From positions 1 to 5,304 of the forward strand of contig JAOULB010000175.1 in the NCBI GenBank assembly GCA_029882235.1: a stretch of 5,304 nt of DNA. Direction: 5' to 3'. Source of the DNA: Gammaproteobacteria bacterium (GTDB lineage: Bacteria > Pseudomonadota > Gammaproteobacteria > UBA6429 > Thiohalophilaceae). The number at the start of each line of letters is the position of its first letter. The stretch's first letter is position 1. The notes below the pieces were generated by a model that saw only the letters and a program-made list of their open reading frames with translations, did no database searches and was not told where the DNA came from. This document shows, one piece after another, positions 1 to 5,304 of the stretch. Position numbers and translations under genes: made by a program.

Positions 1-1
1 T

Positions 2-205
2 TTGAAGAAAGATCTGCCGGGTGTTGAAATGTTCCTGGCGATGGAGCGCATGAGTGACTCAGATGCGCCGCGTGAAGTTACCGGTAATTTTGAAGTGTCA
101 GCTAAAAACGGCCCGCATGGTCATCGTCCTGTTTATGTTGTTGCTCGCCAGGTGGATGACGCAAAAATCTGGACATCGGCATTATTTATTAACTTTAAGA
201 AATAG
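2..205 (+). CDS. C-terminal end of an unrecognised protein (5' truncated by window edge)
   Basis: The frame is open from the left edge and ends at TAG (203-205), giving 67 residues. The first in-frame codon (TTG) is probably internal, since there is no room for a ribosome site, so the true start lies to the left. The C-terminal half alternates hydrophobic and polar residues (RPVYVVARQVDD, then IWTSALFINF), suggesting two final beta strands. A strong intrinsic terminator follows 33 bases after the stop, which supports a real gene end. I do not recognise the family. The ending (strand, R-Q-x-D, then W-T/S-S) is faintly like the end of PHP-type DUF3604 proteins, but this is from memory and too weak to use as a call. 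Confidence 0.72.
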   Translation: MKKDLPGVEMFLAMERMSDSDAPREVTGNFEVSAKNGPHGHRPVYVVARQVDDAKIWTSALFINFKK

Positions 206-238
206 ATATAACAATAACAAAACGTTTACACCCAATTG

Positions 239-265
239 CCCCGGTACTGCCGGGGTTTTTCTTTT
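239..265 (+). terminator. Intrinsic (Rho-independent) terminator of the left-edge gene
   Basis: A perfect 6-bp GC-rich stem (CCCCGG 239-244 with CCGGGG 250-255) has a 5-base loop and is followed directly by TTTTTCTTTT (256-265). It lies 33 bases beyond the TAG of the left-edge gene. The T tract overlaps the last bases of the convergent binding-protein gene (stop at 264-266). On the minus strand the stem is not followed by a T run, so it should act mainly on plus-strand transcripts. Confidence 0.88.
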
Positions 266-1241
266 AAGGGCGAATCAAACCGTGTTCTGTGTAAATATCG
301 GTAACCTGTTGCGAGAGCAGATGCTCGATTAATTTATCCGTCAATGGATTATCTGGATTGACCATACCGACATAATAATCAGTGATGTGATGTGCGGGAG
401 TTGGTTGAGGATTTTTTTCATCACCACCCAGCGGAATGATCTTAAACTGGCCGGGAAAAATACGTGTGTAACGCAAGGCAAGATGGTAGTACACCATCGC
501 AACATCACTTCTACCTGCGGCAATCGATTGGGGCAGTTCACGGTGATGAATACATTCACCATAAACCACCTTTCCTGCTGGAGAAGATAATAGCGCGGTA
601 AATTCTTCCGCATCCAGCCCCTGCTCTTTTGCAAGGCTACACAGGGTTTCAGCATAAACCTGATAGCTGGCTTTTTCAGTTTCTGGATTCGATATAAATA
701 GTTTTACATCGTCACGCAAAATATCGGCAATCGAATTAATATTCTTTGGATTGTCATCAGCAACTAACAACACATTACAACGACTTCGCATGAAGTGCTG
801 AATGTTTTGTACATAAGCATCAGTCTTCAATTGCTCAAGAATATTCTGTGGGCCAATAAAAATATCGGGTTGGCGTGACAGGGTTAAATTGCCCAGGTGA
901 ATCTGGCCACGTTTCATCAGCTGCACGAGCACCCCGGGTGGGGTAGTGGCGTAAAATATATCGTTTAAAGACTGAGTTTGTGCAAAGCTGCTCAGAGACT
1001 CTTCCAGCGCCATATGATGATTACCATCAGAAAACACCACCAGTTCTGCCTTGACGGGATCACCATGAAAATCCAGGCACAGATTTGATCCAGCATGACT
1101 CCAGCGATCCTGCTGGTTAACAGCTTTGGCCGACTCATTGGGCCATTTGAGTATGTGGTGAGGGCTGTCCATAGGTGCAGGATATGGCCTAATTGAAACG
1201 ACGGCAAGACCTGAACATATACGCAAACCACGAATTAGCAC
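264..1241 (-). CDS. ModA-like (type 2 periplasmic-binding fold) extracellular solute-binding protein
   Basis: The 325 residues read as a substrate-binding protein related to the molybdate/tungstate group (SBP_bac_11-like). The order of motifs fits the family. DFHGD (57-61) leads into the first strand and ligand loop AELVVFSDGNHH (65-76). Then come the TPPGVLVQLMKRG helix (100-112), the QPDIFIGPQ strand (124-132), NVLLVADDNP at the lobe crossover (146-155), PETEKASYQVYAE (176-188) and SIAAGRSDVAMVYYHLALRY (219-238). Such proteins bind an anion or small solute in the periplasm and pass it to an ABC permease; no permease gene is in the window. GTG at 1241 is the first usable start: the frame stays open upstream to a stop at 1383-1385 but holds no ATG, GTG or TTG there. 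No Shine-Dalgarno precedes it. The N-terminus (R4, R7, then about ten apolar residues, then RPYPA) makes only a weak signal peptide. ATG at residue 24 (1172) is a less likely start. The ligand cannot be told from sequence. Confidence 0.86.
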   Translation of the reverse strand: MLIRGLRICSGLAVVSIRPYPAPMDSPHHILKWPNESAKAVNQQDRWSHAGSNLCLDFHGDPVKAELVVFSDGNHHMALEESLSSFAQTQSLNDIFYATTPPGVLVQLMKRGQIHLGNLTLSRQPDIFIGPQNILEQLKTDAYVQNIQHFMRSRCNVLLVADDNPKNINSIADILRDDVKLFISNPETEKASYQVYAETLCSLAKEQGLDAEEFTALLSSPAGKVVYGECIHHRELPQSIAAGRSDVAMVYYHLALRYTRIFPGQFKIIPLGGDEKNPQPTPAHHITDYYVGMVNPDNPLTDKLIEHLLSQQVTDIYTEHGLIRP

Positions 1242-1319
1242 TAAATTCAGGGGCTGTGGTAAGTCTTTGATTAGCTGAGAAAAATAGAGGAGGCGAGGAA
1301 TGGGGCACGGGATTTTTGC

Positions 1320-1355
1320 TTGACTTAGCCTATATAAATGTCCAAAATGCGCGCC
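1320..1355 (+). promoter_or_regulatory. Promoter of the tRNA gene, with GC-rich discriminator
   Basis: A -35 box TTGACT (1320-1325) is followed after 17 bases by a -10-like CAAAAT (1343-1348, 4 of 6 consensus bases). An overlapping TATAAA (1333-1338) is too close to the -35 to serve with it. Directly after the -10 comes GCGCGCC (1349-1355), a GC-rich discriminator typical of stable-RNA promoters under stringent (ppGpp/DksA) control. The mature tRNA begins 15 bases after the -10 end, leaving a short 5' leader for RNase P. The spacing and discriminator are seen directly; stringent control is inferred. Confidence 0.6.
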
Positions 1356-1363
1356 TCTTCTAG

Positions 1364-1440
1364 GGCGAGGTAGCTCAGCTGGTTAGAGCACAGCATTCAT
1401 AATGCTGGGGTCGGCGGTTCAAGTCCGCCCCTCGCTACCA
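1364..1440 (+). tRNA. tRNA-Met (CAT anticodon, probably elongator)
   Basis: This is a complete 77-base cloverleaf with encoded CCA. The acceptor stem is GGCGAGG (1364-1370) with CCTCGCT (1430-1436), including a G1-U72 wobble. The anticodon stem CAGCA/TGCTG holds loop TTCATAA with anticodon CAT at 1398-1400. The T arm is GGCGG-TTCAAGT-CCGCC, ending in discriminator A plus CCA. It is not the initiator, because it lacks the C1xA72 mismatch and the GGG/CCC anticodon-stem pairs. The variable segment GGGTC matches the elongator Met form. A CAT tRNA can also be tRNA-Ile2, read as Ile after lysidine modification of C34 by TilS; I consider this less likely but cannot exclude it. It stands alone, not in a tRNA cluster. 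Confidence 0.97.
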
Positions 1441-1483
1441 TCTTAATTTGTTCACATACTTCATTTGAGACTTAACCCATAAG

Positions 1484-1509
1484 TTGGCCATTTGGCCAGA
1501 TTATGTTTC
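1484..1509 (+). terminator. Possible weak terminator after the tRNA
   Basis: TTGGCC (1484-1489) pairs with GGCCAG (1494-1499) around a 4-base loop: five Watson-Crick pairs plus one T-G wobble. A broken T-rich stretch (TTATGTTTCT, 1501-1510) follows. It lies 44 bases beyond the tRNA CCA end, between the tRNA and the convergent gene. The T tract is poor, so this is only a candidate. Confidence 0.3.
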
Positions 1510-1543
1510 TTGTATAAAAATACTTGTGTTATGAACCTGATTT

Positions 1544-2251
1544 TCAGGGATTGTCATTAATTATTTCGACAATACTAATCCCAGCGATATTAACCATATC
1601 AACACCAACATCTTTACCATCGATGATATTCCGTATCTGGAAGTCTGCCCCCGTTGGCTTCTCGCTCTCCCAATGGTTGCTATTATTAAACACTGCGATT
1701 CCCTTGTGGAAAAAGGTAGAGCTAATATGAGTTCCAGTTCCGGTATGATTTGTTAAACCACTCAGGGTCTTTTGTGGAATGTATCGCTTAGAGCATCGTT
1801 CTTTGATACAAATCTTATCCGGATACCAGTTTATTTCCTCTTTTCCTTTATTCGGTTTGAGTGGGGCCCACTTACCAGAGGCAAATCTATTCATCAGTTC
1901 TCTGACACTTTCTGGTGGTTTTTTTAAATTTAGTTTTTGATTAAATTTTTTCTCCAGGAAATCGATTTTTCTCGAATCATCTGAATCCTCCTCAGTTACT
2001 CGATAGTATATTTTCTCTTCCCACACGCCCTGTGCCGATACAAGCAACCAGCCATACTCGACCCCTTCCAATGAGTGTCTCCCAACCTTATTTATATGTG
2101 AGTATGTCTTGAATAACAGCACGCCTTTTTCATTCATAGCAACAGGTATGATCTTAATATCTGCATAGGAAGGCCCCGTTGAATTAGAAACTGTTGGGAT
2201 GATTAACAACAGAAACAGGAAATAGATAGGAATATGTTTTCGATTTAGCAT
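1544..2251 (-). CDS. Putative secreted/periplasmic protein of unknown function
   Basis: The 235 residues start at ATG with a good Shine-Dalgarno. I do not recognise the family. The N-terminus is a classic Sec signal peptide: charged RK (4-5), an apolar core of about 12 residues (7-18), then a polar region ending in S-Y-A (28-30) as a likely cleavage site. The mature part begins DIKIIPVAMNEKGVLLFKT and looks mixed alpha/beta. A highly charged segment (about 78-113) follows, with DSDDSRK and KKFNQKLNLKK. It has only two cysteines, C148 and C153 (CIKERC), which could form a small disulfide in the periplasm. The C-terminal third is rich in G, H, T and N (NHTGTGTHISSTFFHKG, 168-184). There is no membrane segment after the signal. 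Hand-counted GC is about 40%, below the macroglobulin gene (about 47% in sampled lines), with a very AT-rich stretch at 1921-1980. It is convergent with the tRNA and divergent from the macroglobulin gene. The isolated, AT-rich, tRNA-adjacent position suggests acquired DNA, which is inference. Confidence 0.78.
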   Translation of the reverse strand: MLNRKHIPIYFLFLLLIIPTVSNSTGPSYADIKIIPVAMNEKGVLLFKTYSHINKVGRHSLEGVEYGWLLVSAQGVWEEKIYYRVTEEDSDDSRKIDFLEKKFNQKLNLKKPPESVRELMNRFASGKWAPLKPNKGKEEINWYPDKICIKERCSKRYIPQKTLSGLTNHTGTGTHISSTFFHKGIAVFNNSNHWESEKPTGADFQIRNIIDGKDVGVDMVNIAGISIVEIINDNP

Positions 2252-2259
2252 GATAGTCG

Positions 2260-2263
2260 CCTC
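2260..2263 (-). promoter_or_regulatory. Ribosome binding site of the secreted unknown protein
   Basis: On the minus strand GAGG (2263 down to 2260) lies 8 bases before the ATG at 2251. This is good spacing and the main support for that start codon. Confidence 0.6.
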
Positions 2264-2295
2264 AGATACTTATAGCTGGGTAAGCCTAGTTCGGG

Positions 2296-2323
2296 TTTAT
2301 AACATAAGATTAGTTGATGATAA
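2296..2323 (-). promoter_or_regulatory. Candidate sigma-70 promoter for the secreted unknown protein
   Basis: Read on the minus strand, TTATCA (2323-2318, 4 of 6 to the -35 consensus) is followed after 16 bases by TATAAA (2301-2296, 5 of 6 to the -10 consensus). Transcription would begin near 2289, giving a leader of about 38 bases that includes the GAGG ribosome site. The -35 lies inside the left arm of the dyad at 2312-2366. In AT-rich DNA such matches arise by chance, so confidence is modest. Confidence 0.33.
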
Positions 2324-2377
2324 TTTTATTTTCCGGCTAGACATTTTGTATAAAAATTAGTCAACTTCTGTTTTTTT
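2312..2377 (+). other. AT-rich imperfect stem-loop followed by T7 run
   Basis: AGTTGA (2312-2317) pairs with TCAACT (2361-2366). After a small internal loop, TAATTTT (2321-2327) pairs with AAAA-TTA (2353-2359), and two further pairs follow a single-base bulge, for about 15 pairs around a 20-base loop. Seven Ts (2371-2377) follow on the plus strand. It could be an operator dyad for the divergent genes, or a weak terminator/attenuator in the 5' leader of the macroglobulin gene if transcription starts further left. The AT-rich stem makes strong termination doubtful. Confidence 0.35.
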
Positions 2378-2497
2378 ATACCAGAATATTTCTTCAGGGG
2401 CTGTCAAATGGCAGGATGAAAAGATTTTTATAACATAAAACAATATACTGGCGAATCGATATAAAAATTCTAATATCTGTCGGGGTTTACTAATTTT

Positions 2498-2502
2498 AGG
2501 GG
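2498..2502 (+). promoter_or_regulatory. Ribosome binding site of the macroglobulin gene
   Basis: AGGGG ends 10 bases before the ATG at 2513. It favours this start over the second in-frame ATG at 2522, which would be 19 bases away. I find no convincing -35/-10 pair for this gene. Isolated -10-like hexamers occur at 2429 (TATAAC), 2444 (TATACT) and 2460 (TATAAA), none with a -35 at proper spacing. Confidence 0.5.
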
Positions 2503-2512
2503 TATTAAAGTA

Positions 2513-5304
2513 ATGGATTTAATGACGTTCAAACAAAAGGCCGGGCAGCTGTTTCAATCCTTTCTGGCACCTTTTAGTCAACTACGTGTAAAGCTTTCCG
2601 TGTTCAACGTCTGGCGTAAGGATAACAAATGGAAATTCAGAGCGGGTGTCAGCCTGATAGTGATTACTCTATCCTGGTTCTGGTTGTCACCGGAACCGGA
2701 TACCATCAAGATATATATGAACAAACCGGGTATTACTGACCTTTCAAAAGAAAAACCTGTACCCGATCCCCTGACACTCGACTTCAGTGATTCAGCGGCA
2801 CCCCTGCAGCAGATTAACAAACAGGTGACTGAAGGCGTGAGTCTGTCTCCAGAGACAGAGGGTAAGTGGATGTGGAAATCCGATAAGAAATTGCAGTTTA
2901 TTCCGACAGAGGACTGGGCGGTTGATGAGTCCTATTCGGTAAGCCTCGACAAAAACTATTTTCCTCAACATGTGCGACTGAATACTTATAGTCTGTCATT
3001 TGATACGGCAGATTTTGGCGGTGAGATTATTCATTCCGAGTTTTATCAGGACCCAACACAACCCAAATTGAAAAAGATGGTAGTGAATGTACGCTTTACC
3101 CATCGTGTAGATCAGGAGGATTTTCGTAAACGAGTTGAGTTGATCATGAAACCCGTCGATCAGCGCATCAAGGATGATGGCAAGGACTTTCCATTTGAGA
3201 TCAGTTTTAACAAGGTAGGTAATGAGGTCTATATTCATTCTGCTCAGATTGACATTCCTGATAAAGAGCAAAAGCTCATCCTGAAAATCGATAAAGGCGC
3301 TCGTTCAAAGCAGGGCGGTAAAAATATTAATAACGATTTGCAGACGGAAGTGATAGTCCCAGGTATGTACAGTTACTTTCGCATTAACTCAAGCCAGGTA
3401 TCACTGGTGCGAAATAAACATAACGAACCTGAACAGGTGTTGATGATAGAAACCACTGACGGGGTTCAGGAAGATACACTGGAAAAAGGGCTGGAGGTTT
3501 ACCTGCTGCCAAAAGATAAGCCAGTAAGTCGGCAAAACAGCAAACCGATAAAAAATTACTCATGGAGTCGGGCTGAAGAAGTGGGAGAAGATATTCTTAA
3601 GCTTTCCAAGCGCATCAGTCTGGGGCACCTGCCGGCAGAGCATGAGTACGCCAAACTGCACAGTTACCGTATTAATGTGCCACACAAACGGACCCTGTTT
3701 ATTCGACTTAATAAAGGTGTAGAGTCTGTTGGAGGCTATATCCTTTCTAAAACATATGAACAGACTACACATGTGCAAGCATATCCTGAAGAACTTGAGA
3801 TCATGGGGGAAGGAGGCGTGCTTAGCCTGAGTGGCAACAAGAAGTTGCCCATTGTGTCACGAGGTAACAAAGGTATTTATTATGAAGTTGCTTATGTGTT
3901 GCCATCACAGATTCAGCATCTTGTAAGTCAGACCGGTGGAGATTTTCAGAACCCATACTTTAGCAATTACCAGTTTAATGAAGAAAATATAACTCGGGTA
4001 TTCGATGATTTTGAGCAGTTACCCAAAGTACCTCCAGGAAAGAGTCAGTACACATCCTTTGATTTTGGTGCCTACCTGAAGAAGCTACCCAACTCGAAAC
4101 GCAGTGGTATTTTCCTTTTCCAGATGCATGGCTGGGATTTTGACAAGCGCCGCAGGACAGGTGTGACCACCAAACGTCTGGTGATGATCACCGACCTTGG
4201 TCTGCTTGTTAAGGAGCATGCCAATAAGAGTCGTTCCGTGTTTGTGATGTCGATCAGCAGTGGCCGGCCAGTGTCCGGTGCAAAGGTAGAGGTGTTGGGT
4301 AAGAACGGGATACCAGTGCACAGTGCATCAACAGATGGACAGGGTCAGGTGGTGATTCCGAATCTTACACAACTATCACGCAGTCGGAGTGCTACCGCTA
4401 TTCAGGTGACTCATGGCAGTGATCTTTCTTTTATTCCTTACGATCGCCATGACCGTCGACTTGATCAGTCTCGCTTTGATATCGGTGGTGTCAGGCAAAA
4501 CGGTGAAAGTGATGCGCTTACCGCGTACCTGTTTTCAGATCGGGGTATCTATCGACCAGGAGATACCTTCCATGTCGGTATGATCGTCAAATCAGCCAAA
4601 TGGAATCGAAGTCTGAGTGATATTCCGTTGCAGGCGGTGATTACTGATCCGCGCGGTCTGACTATCAAGGAAACGAAGTTTCCATTATCTGCCGCAGGTT
4701 TCGAAGAGCTGAGTTACACCACACGCGGCAGCTCGCCTACGGGCGAATATGAGATCAAACTGTATTTGGTAAAAGATGAGGAAGATCGCAGCCTGCTAGG
4801 GTCGACCAGTATCAAGCTGGAAGAGTTTTTACCAGATCGTATGAAAATATCAGCCACTTTTTCTCAGGAACGATTAATGGGCTGGGTGCATCCTGATGGA
4901 CTGAATGCACACGTTAACCTGAAAAATCTTTACGGTACACCTGCCACTGAACGACGTATCACGGCAAACATGACGCTTTCGCCTTATCATCCGGTGTTTC
5001 AAAAATACAGCGCCTATCATTTTTATGATCCACAGAAGGCAGACAAGGGTTTTACCGAACGTTTACCAGAGACCGTGACGAATAATGAGGGTGAGGCCGA
5101 TATCAATCTGAATCTGGAACGCTTTGCCAGTGCCTCTTATAACGTTAGTCTGCACACCAGTGGATATGAGGCTGAGGGTGGGCGTAGCGTTTCAACACAG
5201 CGTAGCATGCTGGTGTCACCGCGCAGTTTTCTGGTGGGTTCAAAACCGGATGGACAACTTTCTTATGTGAGTAAGAATAGTAAACGTGTAGTGCAGTTTA
5301 TTGC
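2513..5304 (+). CDS. Bacterial alpha-2-macroglobulin family protein (YfhM-like), N-terminal part, 3' end outside window
   Basis: The frame is open without a stop for 930 codons and runs off the right edge. Bacterial macroglobulins are large periplasmic protease traps, thought to protect the envelope from host or rival proteases. The N-terminus is a 43-residue cationic segment, then one apolar helix (about 44-58, GVSLIVITLSWFWL). It is a signal anchor rather than the lipobox of E. coli YfhM. The rest should lie in the periplasm as macroglobulin (MG) beta-sandwich domains. Family marks are AYPEELEIMGEGGVLSLSG (423-441), then ITDLGLLVKEHA (559-570) with VFVMSISSGRPVSGAKVEV (576-594) of the bacterial MG3-like domain, and SDRGIYRPGDTFH (675-687), the hallmark of the MG2/A2M_N domain. 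No cysteine occurs in these 930 residues. The thioester motif (C-x-E-Q), if present, would come later. The motif order implies a long form of perhaps 1,600-2,000 residues in total. The gene is divergent from the secreted unknown protein; pbpC, the frequent partner, may lie downstream. Confidence 0.95.
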   Translation, partial: MDLMTFKQKAGQLFQSFLAPFSQLRVKLSVFNVWRKDNKWKFRAGVSLIVITLSWFWLSPEPDTIKIYMNKPGITDLSKEKPVPDPLTLDFSDSAAPLQQINKQVTEGVSLSPETEGKWMWKSDKKLQFIPTEDWAVDESYSVSLDKNYFPQHVRLNTYSLSFDTADFGGEIIHSEFYQDPTQPKLKKMVVNVRFTHRVDQEDFRKRVELIMKPVDQRIKDDGKDFPFEISFNKVGNEVYIHSAQIDIPDKEQKLILKIDKGARSKQGGKNINNDLQTEVIVPGMYSYFRINSSQVSLVRNKHNEPEQVLMIETTDGVQEDTLEKGLEVYLLPKDKPVSRQNSKPIKNYSWSRAEEVGEDILKLSKRISLGHLPAEHEYAKLHSYRINVPHKRTLFIRLNKGVESVGGYILSKTYEQTTHVQAYPEELEIMGEGGVLSLSGNKKLPIVSRGNKGIYYEVAYVLPSQIQHLVSQTGGDFQNPYFSNYQFNEENITRVFDDFEQLPKVPPGKSQYTSFDFGAYLKKLPNSKRSGIFLFQMHGWDFDKRRRTGVTTKRLVMITDLGLLVKEHANKSRSVFVMSISSGRPVSGAKVEVLGKNGIPVHSASTDGQGQVVIPNLTQLSRSRSATAIQVTHGSDLSFIPYDRHDRRLDQSRFDIGGVRQNGESDALTAYLFSDRGIYRPGDTFHVGMIVKSAKWNRSLSDIPLQAVITDPRGLTIKETKFPLSAAGFEELSYTTRGSSPTGEYEIKLYLVKDEEDRSLLGSTSIKLEEFLPDRMKISATFSQERLMGWVHPDGLNAHVNLKNLYGTPATERRITANMTLSPYHPVFQKYSAYHFYDPQKADKGFTERLPETVTNNEGEADINLNLERFASASYNVSLHTSGYEAEGGRSVSTQRSMLVSPRSFLVGSKPDGQLSYVSKNSKRVVQFI

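Larger units (their letters stand above)
2296..2438. repeat. Two direct copies of TTTATAACATAA in the divergent control region
   Basis: Identical 12-mers lie at 2296-2307 and 2427-2438, 131 bases apart start to start. The core is itself a dyad (TTAT-aac-ATAA), a form that could bind a dimeric regulator. The left copy overlaps the candidate -10 of the minus-strand gene. The right copy contains TATAAC, a possible -10 for the plus-strand gene with no matching -35. This may be chance in AT-rich DNA. Confidence 0.3.

Noticed and set aside
239..266. The GC-rich hairpin as a bidirectional terminator also serving the binding-protein gene
   Set aside because: On the minus strand the stem is followed by CAATTGGGTG, with no T tract.
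1290..1323. GAGGAGG followed by ATG at 1300 and a 7-codon frame ending in TGA, resembling a leader peptide
   Set aside because: It encodes only seven residues, runs into the tRNA -35 box and would lie upstream of the promoter start, so it would not be on the tRNA transcript.
1416..1440. tRNA 3' end as an integrase attachment site with a second copy downstream
   Set aside because: I found no second copy of the T-arm/acceptor 3' sequence in the window, and no integrase gene.
1536..1548. CCTGA-TTT-TCAGG hairpin overlapping the stop of the secreted unknown protein, as a minus-strand terminator
   Set aside because: The stem has only five pairs with a 3-base loop, and the minus-strand bases after it are not a T run.
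2349..2364. TTGACT on the minus strand at 2364-2359 as a -35 box
   Set aside because: No -10-like hexamer occurs at 16-18 bases; the nearest AT-rich hexamer is only about 10 bases away.
2578..4321. Several minus-strand open frames of 70-90 codons lying across the macroglobulin gene
   Set aside because: They lie wholly inside the long plus-strand coding frame, and their translations show no domain-like pattern; they are shadows.

Overview
The window looks like chromosomal DNA from a Gram-negative bacterium, most likely a gammaproteobacterium of moderate GC. The basis is a tRNA gene with an encoded CCA end and a GC-rich discriminator promoter, a periplasmic-binding-protein-type gene, and a large envelope-anchored bacterial alpha-2-macroglobulin. 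I cannot name the genus from sequence alone.

Layout, left to right. (1) Positions 2-205 (+) are the 3' end of a gene I do not recognise. It is followed at 239-265 by a clear intrinsic terminator. (2) Positions 264-1241 (-) encode a 325-residue solute-binding protein of the ModA-like type, convergent with gene 1. Its start is odd: GTG, no Shine-Dalgarno and a poor signal peptide. (3) Positions 1364-1440 (+) are a CAT-anticodon tRNA, best read as elongator tRNA-Met, transcribed away from the binding-protein gene. Its own promoter has a GC-rich discriminator. (4) Positions 1544-2251 (-) encode a 235-residue, probably secreted protein of unknown family. It sits tail to tail with the tRNA and is clearly poorer in GC (about 40% by hand count) than the large gene to its right (about 47% in sampled lines). 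(5) Positions 2252-2512 are a 261-base divergent intergenic region with an AT-rich dyad, a T7 run and a repeated 12-mer. (6) From 2513 (+) to the right edge runs the first 930 residues of an alpha-2-macroglobulin family protein. This long frame has no stop in the window; I checked it codon by codon.

How the genes relate. Nothing here forms an operon: each gene is alone, convergent or divergent with its neighbours. The common theme is the cell envelope: a binding protein, a small secreted protein and a membrane-anchored macroglobulin. The divergent pair (unknown secreted protein and macroglobulin) shares one control region, so co-regulation is possible but unproven. In many proteobacteria a macroglobulin of this type sits next to the peptidoglycan glycosyltransferase gene pbpC, which would lie beyond the right edge. 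I see no CRISPR array, insertion sequence or integrase. The least explained parts are the low-GC secreted orphan beside the tRNA and the control region it shares with the macroglobulin.
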